Shown here: piece after piece, positions 8,969 to 17,857 of the stretch
Position numbering within the stretch: the first letter of the stretch is position 1
How the letters are laid out: every line of letters begins with the position of its first letter
Assembly: GCA_024758765.1 (NCBI GenBank)
Contig: CP101406.1
Location: forward strand, 186,001 to 250,000
Direction of reading: 5' to 3'
Length of the DNA: 64,000 nucleotides
Source of the DNA: Mycobacterium sp. SVM_VP21
Lineage (GTDB): Bacteria > Actinomycetota > Actinomycetes > Mycobacteriales > Mycobacteriaceae
Notes under the pieces: generated by a model
What the model was told of the DNA's origin: nothing
The model's input: only the letters and a program-made list of their open reading frames with translations
Database searches by the model: none
Translations under genes and position numbers: made by a program

Positions 8969-9844
8969 TCAGGAACTGCGCAACGAATCCCGCGACGGCC
9001 GCAGCGCCCGGCTGAACAGCACGTTGGCCTGACGCATGGCCACGCTGTAGGGCAGCCAGGCCAGCCGCTTGAACGCATACAGCGCCCGGATGTCCCCGGA
9101 GGTGTAGACCAGGTAGCGGTTGCGGGCTACCCCGGCCAGGATCTTGTCCGCCGCCTTCTCCGGCGACACAGCGTGGCCGGCAAAACGCCCCACCCATTTC
9201 TCCACCTGCGGGTCGTCGCGGTCCACGCCGGCGATCTCGACGGTGTGCACCAGCCCGGTCTTGACCGCGCCCGGAACCACCACCGACACCCCGATGCGGT
9301 GCCGGGCCAGGTCGAAGCGCAGCACCTCCGACACGCCACGCAGGCCGTACTTGCTGGCGGAATAGGCCGCGTGCCAGGGCAATGCGACGATTCCGGCTGC
9401 CGAGGACACATTGACCAGGCGCCCGCCGCGGCCGGCGGCGACCATCTGCGGCAAGAACGATTCGATGACGTGGATCGGGCCCATCAGGTTGATGTCGACC
9501 ATCTTTCGCCACTGCTGGTGGCTCAAGCGGTCGACCGTCCCCCATGCCGACACTCCGGCAATGTTCATCACGACGTCCATCGGCTCATGGTGCTCATGGA
9601 TGTCGGCGGCGAAGGCGGCGACATCGTCGTAGTCGGCGATGTCGACCACCCGGTGCTCGGGTACCAGCGCGCCCAGGGCACGTGCGTCGGCGACGGTTTC
9701 AGCCAGGCCCTCGGCGTTGCGGTCGGTCAGGTACAGCTCGGCACCATGCTCGGCCAGCCGCAATGCGGTGGCCCGTCCGATCCCGCTTGCCGCTCCGGTG
9801 ATGAAGCACCGTTTGCCCCGGTAGTACTGCGCTACGCGTGTCAT
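8969..9844 (-). CDS. Short-chain dehydrogenase/reductase (Rv3057c-like)
   Basis: Classical SDR of 291 aa. The cofactor motif is TGAASGIGRATAL near residue 15, with NIAG, Ser in NVSSAAG and the catalytic pair YSASK. The tail carries extra basic and aromatic residues. The ATG at 9844 removes a long unconserved extension that an upstream start would add. It lies next to a TetR gene on the same strand and divergent from CYP136, the same order as Rv3057c-Rv3058c-Rv3059 of M. tuberculosis. The substrate is unknown; a lipid or steroid alcohol is a guess from family and context. Confidence 0.85.
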   Translation of the reverse strand: MTRVAQYYRGKRCFITGAASGIGRATALRLAEHGAELYLTDRNAEGLAETVADARALGALVPEHRVVDIADYDDVAAFAADIHEHHEPMDVVMNIAGVSAWGTVDRLSHQQWRKMVDINLMGPIHVIESFLPQMVAAGRGGRLVNVSSAAGIVALPWHAAYSASKYGLRGVSEVLRFDLARHRIGVSVVVPGAVKTGLVHTVEIAGVDRDDPQVEKWVGRFAGHAVSPEKAADKILAGVARNRYLVYTSGDIRALYAFKRLAWLPYSVAMRQANVLFSRALRPSRDSLRSS

Positions 9845-9927
9845 GGGTGCAGACGATACCGGCGGTACCGCGCACCGATGATTCAATCCCCTATTGAGCT
9901 GCTGGCGACGCCCCGCTCCGCCCGGAG

Positions 9928-10578
9928 CTAGCCTTTGCGGCCGCCCCACAGCGCGTTGCGCCACAACGCCTCGAGCACCTGCACCCCACGACTGACATCA
10001 CCGCTGGGCCCCACGAAGGCGCTGTCTCCGGAAAGCATGTAGGCCGTGGTGGCGCCCAGGGTCCGCACCAGCGCAGGGATGTCGTCGCTGATCGGGTTCG
10101 CGGTCCCCGCGGTGAGCTCGTCATTGACGATGCCGACGATCTGGTCGATCACCGCATCGATCTGAGCGTCGAGCAACTCCCGGATCTCGGCGTCACTGTT
10201 GCGCGCCAGGTTGCACGCCGACATCACCGGATCGTTGTGGGCGTAGACCGCGGCCGCACTGCCCACCATGCGCTGGGCGAATGCCTCCGTCGACTCGTCG
10301 GCGCCCCGCGGCGCGAAATAGTGGGTCAGCTCTTCGAGCTCGTGGGTGGCCTCCGCCAGGATGTGGGCGAGCACAGCGTATTTGGAGTCGAAGTAGAAAT
10401 AGAACCCTGAGCGCGCCACTCCGGCCCGGTCGCTGATGGTGCTGACCGATAGTTCCGCGAAGGGTTTCTCCTCCAGCAGTTCCCGAACCGCCTGAACAAT
10501 CGCCTGACGTTGCTTGTCGCCCCGCCGCAACGGCAGATCGTCGGCAGACCGGCCACCCTCGTCAACCTCGCTATTCAC
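9928..10578 (-). CDS. TetR-family regulator (Rv3058c-like)
   Basis: One-component repressor with an N-terminal HTH (RQAIVQAVRELLEEKPFAELSV, then ISDRAGVARSGFYFYFDSK, where the recognition helix ends in the TetR-type FYxYFxSK) and a divergent ligand-binding domain. I placed the start at GTG 10578, which has AAGG seven bases upstream; GTG codons at 10593 and 10596 are also possible. It is transcribed away from CYP136, so it probably controls the shared 10579-10695 intergenic region and the SDR behind it. Confidence 0.85.
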   Translation of the reverse strand: MNSEVDEGGRSADDLPLRRGDKQRQAIVQAVRELLEEKPFAELSVSTISDRAGVARSGFYFYFDSKYAVLAHILAEATHELEELTHYFAPRGADESTEAFAQRMVGSAAAVYAHNDPVMSACNLARNSDAEIRELLDAQIDAVIDQIVGIVNDELTAGTANPISDDIPALVRTLGATTAYMLSGDSAFVGPSGDVSRGVQVLEALWRNALWGGRKG

Positions 10579-10695
10579 CTTTGCACCTTGCACCACGCCG
10601 CGCCGGATTCAAACTTGACAGGCGTCAAACTTACTCCAAGGATTAGGGCCGAGTGACGGTTACCACAACCTGTCCGGGTATTTAGAGGAGCGTCT

Positions 10696-12171
10696 GTGAC
10701 CACGATCAGCACCCCGCGTTACCTGATCGACCAGGCAAAACGCCGGTTCATCCCGACCGTGAACACCATCCCCGGAATGGGTTTGCTGGAAAAGCGGCTG
10801 ATGACGGTCGACTGGCCACAGCGGACGCTGGCCGCTCCGCCGCCGGGCAGCGACTTGAAGCCCATCGTCGGTGACTCGGGACTGCCGCTGCTGGGTCACA
10901 TCGTCGAGATGTTCCGCCAGGGACCGGACTTCCCGCTGCACCTCTACAACACCCGGGGCCCGATCACGTTCGCCGATTCGCCCATCCTGCCGTCGATCGT
11001 CGCGCTGGGGCCCGACGCCACCCAGACGATCTTCACCAACAAGAACAAGGACTACTCGCAGAAAGGCTGGCTCCCGGTCATCGGGCCGTTCTTCAACCGC
11101 GGCCTGATGATGCTGGACTTCGACGAGCACATGGGCCACCGGCGGATCATGCAGTCCGCCTTCACCCGGCCGCGGCTGGCCAGCTACGTCGAGGACATCG
11201 ATCGGGTGGCTTCGGCGATCGTGGCCGACTGGCCCACCGACGACGGCCGTTTCCTGGTGTACCCGGCAATGAAGGAACTGACCCTCGACGTCGCCTCGGT
11301 GGTCTTCATGGGCCACGAGCCGGGCAGCGACCACCAGCTGGTCACCAAGGTCAACCGCGCATTCGAGCAGACCACTCGGGCCGGCGGCGCGATCATCCGC
11401 ACCGGAATTCCGCCGTTCAAGTGGTGGCAGGGCCTGCAGGGCCGCAAGCTGCTCGAGGACTACTTCGTCGAGCGGGTCAAGGAGCGTCGTAAGGCCGAGG
11501 GCACCGACATGCTGACCGTGCTCTGTCACACCGCCGACGAGGACGGAAACAGCTTCTCCGACGCCGACATCGTCAACCACATGATCTTCTTGATGATGGC
11601 CGCCCACGACACCACCACCTCGACGGTGACCACGATGATCTACCACTTGGCCGCACACCCGGAGTGGCAGGACCGGGCACGTGACGAGTCGACGCGCCTG
11701 GGCGACAGCCCGCTGGACATCGAGTCGCTGGAGAAGCTGGAAACCCTCGACCTGGTGATGGACGAGTCGCTGCGGCTGGTGACGCCGCTGCCGTTCAACA
11801 TGCGCCAGACCGTGCGCGACACCGATCTGCTGGGCCACTACGTGCCGGCCGGCACCAACGTGGTCACCTGGCCGGGCATGAACCACTGGCTGCCCGAGCT
11901 GTACACCAACCCGCGTCAGTTCGACCCGGAGCGGTTCCTCGAGCCGCGGGCCGAGCACAAGAAGCACCGCTACGCCTGGGCGCCGTTCGGTGGCGGGGCG
12001 CACAAGTGCATCGGGATGGTGTTCGGCCGCCTGGAGGTCAAGACGGTGTTGCACCGGCTGCTCCGCCAGTACCGGATCGAGTTGTCACACCCGGACTACA
12101 CGCCGCGCTGGGACTACGGCGGCATGCCCATCCCGATGGACGGGATGCCGATCGTCTTGCGCCGGCTCTAA
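10696..12171 (+). CDS. cyp136: Cytochrome P450, CYP136 family
   Basis: P450 of about 491 aa, longer than typical soluble bacterial P450s, as in CYP136 (Rv3059). Visible are the I-helix oxygen-activation motif MMAAHDTTTSTV, the ExxR motif in DESLRL, the PERF-like FDPERF, and the heme loop FGGGAHKCIGMVFG with the Cys ligand. GTG 10696 is preceded by GAGGAG at the proper distance. CYP136 is related to CYP51-type sterol demethylases, but the mycobacterial substrate is not established. Divergent from the TetR gene. Confidence 0.9.
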   Translation: MTTISTPRYLIDQAKRRFIPTVNTIPGMGLLEKRLMTVDWPQRTLAAPPPGSDLKPIVGDSGLPLLGHIVEMFRQGPDFPLHLYNTRGPITFADSPILPSIVALGPDATQTIFTNKNKDYSQKGWLPVIGPFFNRGLMMLDFDEHMGHRRIMQSAFTRPRLASYVEDIDRVASAIVADWPTDDGRFLVYPAMKELTLDVASVVFMGHEPGSDHQLVTKVNRAFEQTTRAGGAIIRTGIPPFKWWQGLQGRKLLEDYFVERVKERRKAEGTDMLTVLCHTADEDGNSFSDADIVNHMIFLMMAAHDTTTSTVTTMIYHLAAHPEWQDRARDESTRLGDSPLDIESLEKLETLDLVMDESLRLVTPLPFNMRQTVRDTDLLGHYVPAGTNVVTWPGMNHWLPELYTNPRQFDPERFLEPRAEHKKHRYAWAPFGGGAHKCIGMVFGRLEVKTVLHRLLRQYRIELSHPDYTPRWDYGGMPIPMDGMPIVLRRL

Positions 12172-12274
12172 GCCGCGCGCCGGCCCAGTCACGCGCCGGC
12201 CTAGTTTCCACGCCGAGCAGACGCAGAATCGCACGATTTAGCCCGCCCACGTGCGATTTTGCGACTGCTCGCGC

Positions 12275-12742
12275 TCACGCCGCCGTCAACAGCCGATTGA
12301 CACACGTAACCACGGCGTCCACGACCGAACACCCGGCATCGGAGCCAAAGCCCACCGCCCAGGCCGTCGCGCGGCCGTTGGAGCCGTGGATGAACGTCGC
12401 CGTCTCGGCTCCGCAGCCGAGCTGGTGAAACCCGAGTATCTCCAAGGTGATTCCGCGCTCATAGAGCATTTCGGTGAGCGCGGCCAGCGGGCCGTGCGCC
12501 GCTGTGGTGCAGGTTCCGGTCCGCTCCCCGATCGCGATCGTCGCCTGGTAGGTCCGGCCCTGTAACCCGAGCCGTGCCGCGGGCCGGTCGGCGTCCAGGC
12601 AGCGCCAGCGCCCAACCCGCAGCGGCCCGGTGGCGTGACCATAAGCAGCCACGAAGCCATCCCAGCTGAGCCTGGCGCCCTGGTCGCGTAGTTCACGCGG
12701 GAGTCGGGTGTCGAATCGGTCTGCGAACGATGTACTTGCCAT
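12275..12742 (-). CDS. Orphan LeuA-type allosteric domain protein
   Basis: 155-aa protein whose second half resembles the C-terminal leucine-binding regulatory (dimer) domain of 2-isopropylmalate synthase. The similar features are GPLAALTEMLYERGITLEIL, followed by a strand-rich core, and GCSVVDAVVTCVNRLL at the end, the place where LeuA has its AslkAlvsAlNRL helix. There is no TIM-barrel catalytic domain. It may sense a small acid or act as a stand-alone regulatory subunit. The family is read from pattern only; the function is unknown. Confidence 0.6.
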   Translation of the reverse strand: MASTSFADRFDTRLPRELRDQGARLSWDGFVAAYGHATGPLRVGRWRCLDADRPAARLGLQGRTYQATIAIGERTGTCTTAAHGPLAALTEMLYERGITLEILGFHQLGCGAETATFIHGSNGRATAWAVGFGSDAGCSVVDAVVTCVNRLLTAA

Positions 12743-12931
12743 GATGCGGTCTTTTCTGCTCGAAGAGAGCGACCGACGGGAGTAGCTTCCGACCCACAGC
12801 GGGGGGTCGGTCTGGATCAGACCCCGCTGCGGGTGCCGGCTACTACGACTAGAGAACGCATGATGTCACCAAGGCTAGCGGCGCGTCTGTTGGCCGTGCA
12901 AGGTATTTATGGACTGGCGTCGAGATCGATA

Positions 12932-14668
12932 TCAATTCAAGATGCGGCGGGCCACGTTGGTGGTCACCAGGTCCAGCAGTTCGTCGCTGCGACCGGCCAG
13001 GATGGTCCGGATCGCATAGAGCGAGAAGCCTTTGGCCTGTTCAGCGGTGATGGCCGGTGGGATCGACAGCTCCTGGCGGGCGGTGACGACGTCGACGACG
13101 GCCGGTCCGTCGTAGGCTAACGCCTCGGTCAGCGCCGCTTCCAAGTCGGCCGGATGCTCCACCCGGCGGCCAAACATGCCCAGAGCGGTGGCGACGGCGC
13201 CGAAGTCCGGATTGTCCAACTCGGTACCGAAGTTGACGATGCCTGCGGCCTTCATCTCCAGTTCGACGAAATTCAGCGACGAATTGTTGAACACGATCAC
13301 CTTGACCGGCAAGCGATTCTGCGTCAGCGTGAGCAACTCTCCGAACAGCATCGCCAGCCCACCGTCGCCGGCCAATGCGACGACCTGGCGCTTCCGGTCG
13401 ACGGACTGGGCACCGATCGCGTGTGGCAGCGCGCATGCCATGGTGCCGTGGTTGAACGACCCGATCAATCGCCGTCGTCCGTTCATGGTTACGTAGCGCG
13501 CCGCCCATACCACCGGGGAACCGACGTCGACGGTGAACACCGCGTCATCTGAAGCCAACCGATTAACAACCGCAGCAACATATTCGGGGCGAATCGGAGT
13601 GCGGTCTCGATCATTGGACGCCAGCGAGTCGAGTCGCTCGCGGGTCTTGCGGTAGTGCTTGCGCGACCTTTCCAGGTGGCTGCGGTCGTTCTTGCTCGCC
13701 AGCAATGGCTGCAACGCGGCAACGGTGTCGGCGACCGTGCCGAGCAACCCGAGATCGATCGGGGCGCGTCGGCCCAGGTGTCGACCGCGAATATCGACTT
13801 GAATGATCTGCGCACGATCGGGATAGAACTGCTGGTAGGGAAAGTCGGTACCGAGCATCAGCAACACGTCGGCTTCCCGAATCGCCTTGTAGCCGGACGC
13901 AAAACCGAGCAGTCCCGTCATACCTACGTCGTAGGGATTGTCGTACTCGATGTGCTCCTTGCCGCGTAACGCGTGCACGATCGGCGCCGCCAAGGTGTGC
14001 GCCAGCTCCATCACCTGATCATGGGCGCCGGCGACCCCCGCACCGGCCAAAATGGTGACGTGGGCGGCAGCGTTGAGCATGGCCGCGGCTGCCCGCAGTC
14101 CCTGCTCGTCGGGGTGGCACACCGATCCGGTGGGTCGCACCGGACGCGCCCCCCAGGCGGTCTCGTCGAGACGGTGGCCGAAGATCTCGCCCGGCACCAC
14201 CACGACGGCGACGCCGTTCTCCTCCACCGCCGCTCGCATGGCCAGCTCCAGGATGCGCGGTGCCTGTTCGGGGGTGCTGACCAACTCGCAGTAGACACTG
14301 CACTCGCGAAACAGGTTCTGCGGATGGGTTTCCTGGAAGTAGTCGGAGCCGACCTCGGCCAGCGGGATGTGGGCAGCGATCGCCAGCACCGGCACCCGGC
14401 TGCGCTGGGCGTCGAACAGTCCGTTGATCAGGTGCAGGTTGCCGGGTCCGCAACTACCGGCGCACACCGCCAAACCACCGCGCAGCGCCGCCTCCGCGGC
14501 GGCCGCGAACGCAGCGGTCTCCTCGTGACGCACCTGTTCCCAGCTGACCTCGCCGTCACGGCGGATCGCATCGGTGAGCCCGTTGAGACTGTCGCCGGGT
14601 ATCCCGAAGATGCGCTGCACCCCACTGTGTTTAAGGGTGGCTATGACATGGTCTGCGACAGTTGCCAT
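12932..14668 (-). CDS. ThDP-dependent pyruvate oxidase/dehydrogenase (PoxB-like)
   Basis: Thiamine-diphosphate enzyme of 578 aa with the three usual domains. The N-terminal pyrimidine domain has IFGIPGDSLNGL and the catalytic Glu in VRHEETAAFAA. The central FAD-type domain spans about 190-330. The C-terminal PP domain carries AGDGGLAMLFGE...VIVFNNSSLNFVE, which binds Mg-ThDP. The order and length fit membrane-associated pyruvate:quinone oxidoreductase (PoxB) better than acetolactate synthase. The C-terminal membrane-binding helix of E. coli PoxB is not clear. AGGAG precedes ATG 14668. Confidence 0.85.
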   Translation of the reverse strand: MATVADHVIATLKHSGVQRIFGIPGDSLNGLTDAIRRDGEVSWEQVRHEETAAFAAAAEAALRGGLAVCAGSCGPGNLHLINGLFDAQRSRVPVLAIAAHIPLAEVGSDYFQETHPQNLFRECSVYCELVSTPEQAPRILELAMRAAVEENGVAVVVVPGEIFGHRLDETAWGARPVRPTGSVCHPDEQGLRAAAAMLNAAAHVTILAGAGVAGAHDQVMELAHTLAAPIVHALRGKEHIEYDNPYDVGMTGLLGFASGYKAIREADVLLMLGTDFPYQQFYPDRAQIIQVDIRGRHLGRRAPIDLGLLGTVADTVAALQPLLASKNDRSHLERSRKHYRKTRERLDSLASNDRDRTPIRPEYVAAVVNRLASDDAVFTVDVGSPVVWAARYVTMNGRRRLIGSFNHGTMACALPHAIGAQSVDRKRQVVALAGDGGLAMLFGELLTLTQNRLPVKVIVFNNSSLNFVELEMKAAGIVNFGTELDNPDFGAVATALGMFGRRVEHPADLEAALTEALAYDGPAVVDVVTARQELSIPPAITAEQAKGFSLYAIRTILAGRSDELLDLVTTNVARRILN

Positions 14669-14742
14669 CTCGCGTTCTCCTCACCGCGGTCCAGGGTGCG
14701 CAGAATGCCGCTGCACTCGGCGTGTCGCTGTGCAAACACGCT

Positions 14743-14758
14743 CCCCCGCAAGCGGGGG
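14743..14758. repeat. CCCCCGC/GCGGGGG intergenic hairpin
   Basis: CCCCCGCAAGCGGGGG, a near-perfect stem with a 2-4 base loop, lies between poxB-like and fadE22 on the minus strand. A related copy (CCTCCCCCGCAAGCGGGAGG) lies at 25090-25109. Such GC hairpins recur between genes in mycobacterial genomes. This one could end fadE22 transcription, or be a short dispersed repeat. Confidence 0.55.
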
Positions 14759-14786
14759 TACACGCACCCTGGCGCCGTGAGAAACG

Positions 14787-16952
14787 CTACTTGATCAGCG
14801 GGTCGCGGGGCATCCCCAGAATTCGCTCGGCGATCTGGTTGCGGGTCACCTCCGAGGTGCCGCCGGCGATCGCGATGCCACGCGCCCCCATCACCATCCG
14901 GCCGGCCATTGCGCCCGGCCCGTCGTCCAGGGCGACGTCCGGACCCAGCAACGCCGCACCGATGGCCGCACCGTCACCCATGTGCTCGGCGAGCTTGAGT
15001 TTGGTGACGTTGCCCTCCGGTCCGGGGCCGGCGCCGGCGATGCTGCGCGCCACCCGGCGCAGGTTCAGCAGCCGCAACGCGTGCTCGTCGGCGACGAACC
15101 GGCCGATCCGCACCTCGGCGTCCGCCACCGAATGCCGGTGCTGCTGAGCCAATGCGATCAGCCGCTGGTCGACCCCGGCGGTGTAAGAGCCGCCACCGCC
15201 GATGCTGACCCGCTCATTGCCCAAGGTGGCACGGGCTACCTTCCAGCCCTCGTTGACCTCGCCGACGACGTCCTCATCGGGCACGAAGACGTCGTTGAAG
15301 AACACCTCGTTGAACTCCGACCCGCCGGTGATCTGTCGCAACGGCCGCACTTCGACGCCCGGTGCCTTCATGTCGATGATCACCATGGTGATGCCGGCGT
15401 GCTTGGGGACGTCGAAATCGGTGCGCACCGTGGCCAGGCCGCGCCGGCACAGATGCGCACCGGAGGTCCACACCTTCTGGCCGTTGATCTGCCAACCACC
15501 CTCGACCCGGGTTGCCTTGGTCTTGACCGCGGCCGCATCCGAGCCCGCGGCGGGCTCGGAGAACAGCTGGCACCAGATCTCCTCCTGGCGCAGCGCCTTC
15601 TCCACGAATCGTTCGATCTGCCAGTCGGTGCCCTGCTGAATCAGCGTCAGGATCACCCAGCCGGTGATCGAGTAGTCGGGCCGCTGGATGCCGGCCGCAC
15701 TGAACTCCTGCTCGATCACCAGCTGCTCGACGGCGTCGGCGGCCCGCCCCCACGGCTTGGGCCAGTGCGGCATCACGTAACCGGTCGCGATCAGCTTGTC
15801 CAGCTGGTCTTCGGCGGCCAGCGCCGCGATCTCGGCGGCGTCGGCGTGGATTCGGGTGCGCAGCTCCTCGGCCTCGGGCGGCAGGTCCAGGCTGTTGGCC
15901 CGGGTGATGCCGGCCGCGGCGCTCTCGAAGACGGCCAGTGCCGGTGCGTCGCCGCCGAACAACGCCTGCACCGTCAAGGCCCGGCGCAGCTGCAGGTGGG
16001 CGTCGTGCTCCCAGGTGTAGCCGATACCGCCGTGCACCTGGATATTGAGCTCGGCGTTACGCACGTAGGCGGGGAACGCCAGCGTGGCAGCCACCGCGGC
16101 AGCCAACCGGAAGGCGAACTCGTCCTCGCCGTCAGCCCGGGCGGCATCCCACACCGCGGCGATGGCCGACTCGGCGCCGACCAACATGTTGGCGCAGTGG
16201 TGCTTGATGGCCTGGAACGTGGCGATGGTGCGGCCGAACTGTTCGCGCACCTTGGCGTACTCGACGGCCGAATCGGTGCAGTCGGCCGCGCCGCCGACGG
16301 CTTCGGCGGCCAGCAGCACGCGGGCGCGCGCCAGCGCCGACTCGCGCCCTCCGGCCAGGATGTCGTCGGTGCTGACTCCGACACCGGTCAGCGTCACGCG
16401 CCCGGACCGGCGGGTCGGGTCGAGGTTGCCGGGCACGTCGACGTTGACCCCGGCGCGGTCCCGCTCGAGCACCAGCACGTCCTCACCGGCAGCCACCAGC
16501 AGCAGGTCGGCCAGGCCCGCGCCCAGCACCACCCCGGCGTCACCGGAAGCCACGCCGCCGTCCAGGACTAGGTCGCCGGCCAGCCCCACCCCGGCGGTCA
16601 CCGAACCGTCGATCAGTCCGGGTAGCAAGCGGGCCTGCTGCTCGGGGGTGCCGGCGGCGGCGATCACCGCCGAGGCGATGACGGTCGGAACGAACGGACC
16701 CGGGGCCACCGCGCGGCCCAGCTCCTCGATCACCACCACCAACTCGGGCAGCCCGAAACCGGAGCCGCCATGTTCCTCGCCGATATGCAGTCCCAGCCAG
16801 CCCAGGGAGGCCAGCTCGGCCCAGAACGGTGGCCGAGCCTCCTCGGCAGCGTCCAGCAGCGCACGGGCCGCCGAGCGGGCCTGCTGTGCGGTCAAAAATC
16901 CGCGGGCCACCTCGGCAAGTTCGCGGTGGTCGTCGGTCAGTCCAATGCCCAT
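14787..16952 (-). CDS. fadE22: Double-domain acyl-CoA dehydrogenase FadE22
   Basis: 721-aa fusion of two acyl-CoA dehydrogenase modules, the same length and layout as M. tuberculosis FadE22 (Rv3061c). The N-terminal half (about 1-340) contains EEHGGSGFGL and ends with VHGGIGYTWEHD. The C-terminal half (about 370-721) contains the FAD/substrate blocks CQLFSEPAAGSDAA and QINGQKVWTSGA, and ends with ARGIAIAGGTSEVTRNQIAE. It would catalyse alpha,beta-dehydrogenation of an acyl-CoA in lipid or sterol degradation. AGGAGA precedes ATG 16952. It sits 21 bp after an SDR gene on the same strand, consistent with a beta-oxidation operon. Confidence 0.93.
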   Translation of the reverse strand: MGIGLTDDHRELAEVARGFLTAQQARSAARALLDAAEEARPPFWAELASLGWLGLHIGEEHGGSGFGLPELVVVIEELGRAVAPGPFVPTVIASAVIAAAGTPEQQARLLPGLIDGSVTAGVGLAGDLVLDGGVASGDAGVVLGAGLADLLLVAAGEDVLVLERDRAGVNVDVPGNLDPTRRSGRVTLTGVGVSTDDILAGGRESALARARVLLAAEAVGGAADCTDSAVEYAKVREQFGRTIATFQAIKHHCANMLVGAESAIAAVWDAARADGEDEFAFRLAAAVAATLAFPAYVRNAELNIQVHGGIGYTWEHDAHLQLRRALTVQALFGGDAPALAVFESAAAGITRANSLDLPPEAEELRTRIHADAAEIAALAAEDQLDKLIATGYVMPHWPKPWGRAADAVEQLVIEQEFSAAGIQRPDYSITGWVILTLIQQGTDWQIERFVEKALRQEEIWCQLFSEPAAGSDAAAVKTKATRVEGGWQINGQKVWTSGAHLCRRGLATVRTDFDVPKHAGITMVIIDMKAPGVEVRPLRQITGGSEFNEVFFNDVFVPDEDVVGEVNEGWKVARATLGNERVSIGGGGSYTAGVDQRLIALAQQHRHSVADAEVRIGRFVADEHALRLLNLRRVARSIAGAGPGPEGNVTKLKLAEHMGDGAAIGAALLGPDVALDDGPGAMAGRMVMGARGIAIAGGTSEVTRNQIAERILGMPRDPLIK

Positions 16953-16973
16953 GGGATATCTCCTGGTTTTCGT

Positions 16974-17741
16974 TTACTTGGGGGCGAACCGCTGCCCGGC
17001 GTCGAGTCGCAGGCATTGTCCGTTAAGCATGGGGTTGTCCACGACGGCGGCAACCAACTTGGCGAACTCCTCGGGGCGGCCGAGGCGCTTGGGGAACGCC
17101 GCGTCCTTGGTCAGGGCGCTGGCGAACTCCTCGGGGATGCCCTTGGTCAGGCCGGTGGCGAACAGGCTCGGCGCGATCGCCAGCGCCCGGATGCCCACCG
17201 ACCCGAGGTCGCGCGCCATGGTCAGGGCCATGCCGGCCACGCCCGCCTTGGCGGCGGTGTAGGCGACTTGGCCGATCTGGCCCTCGAAGGCCGCGATGGA
17301 AGCCGTGTTGATGATGACGCCACGTTCCTCGTCCTCGGGCTCGTTGGTGGCCATGTGCGCGGCGGCCAGCCGGTTGATGTTGAACGTGGCGATCAGGTTC
17401 AGGTCGATCACCGCACGGAAGGACTCCAGGTCGTGCGGACCGGACTTGGACAGAGTGCGCTTGGCGATACCCCCGCCGGCCGTGGTGACGATGACGTGCA
17501 ACCCGCCCAGGCCCTCGACCGCCGCGGCCAGGGTCTTCTCGGTGGCGTCGAAGTCGGTGATGTCCACCGGGTAGAAGGCACCGGCCCCACCCTTTAGACC
17601 GGCGGCTACCTCTTTGCCCTCCGAGCCCTCCCGGTCGAGCACTGCGACGTCCGCCCCGCCGGCAGCCAGCAGCTCCGCGGTGGCGCGGCCCATTCCGGAG
17701 GCACCACCAACGATGATGACCTTCTTGCCGTTGATGTCCAT
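16974..17741 (-). CDS. SDR, 3-hydroxyacyl-CoA dehydrogenase type (HSD10-like)
   Basis: Short-chain dehydrogenase of 255 aa with the cofactor motif VGGASGMGRATAELL, the acidic NAD-selecting stretch VLDRE, TTAGG, the serine in NTASIAAFEGQIGQ and the YTAAK catalytic pair. The C-terminal PKRLGRPEEFAKLV and NGQCLRLDAG match type II 3-hydroxyacyl-CoA dehydrogenases. The AAGGGA ribosome binding site fits ATG 17741 better than the ATG two codons upstream. Together with fadE22 downstream it would form successive beta-oxidation steps. Confidence 0.85.
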   Translation of the reverse strand: MDINGKKVIIVGGASGMGRATAELLAAGGADVAVLDREGSEGKEVAAGLKGGAGAFYPVDITDFDATEKTLAAAVEGLGGLHVIVTTAGGGIAKRTLSKSGPHDLESFRAVIDLNLIATFNINRLAAAHMATNEPEDEERGVIINTASIAAFEGQIGQVAYTAAKAGVAGMALTMARDLGSVGIRALAIAPSLFATGLTKGIPEEFASALTKDAAFPKRLGRPEEFAKLVAAVVDNPMLNGQCLRLDAGQRFAPK

Positions 17742-17857
17742 GCACATCCCTTCGCCACCATTGCGGGAAAGCTAGTAGTTGAGAATCTAGGACAAGTTAT
17801 CGTTCCGCTCGGAATCCGCTGCCCCTCGGGCATCAGGCAGGCGCTAAGGAGGTACCC

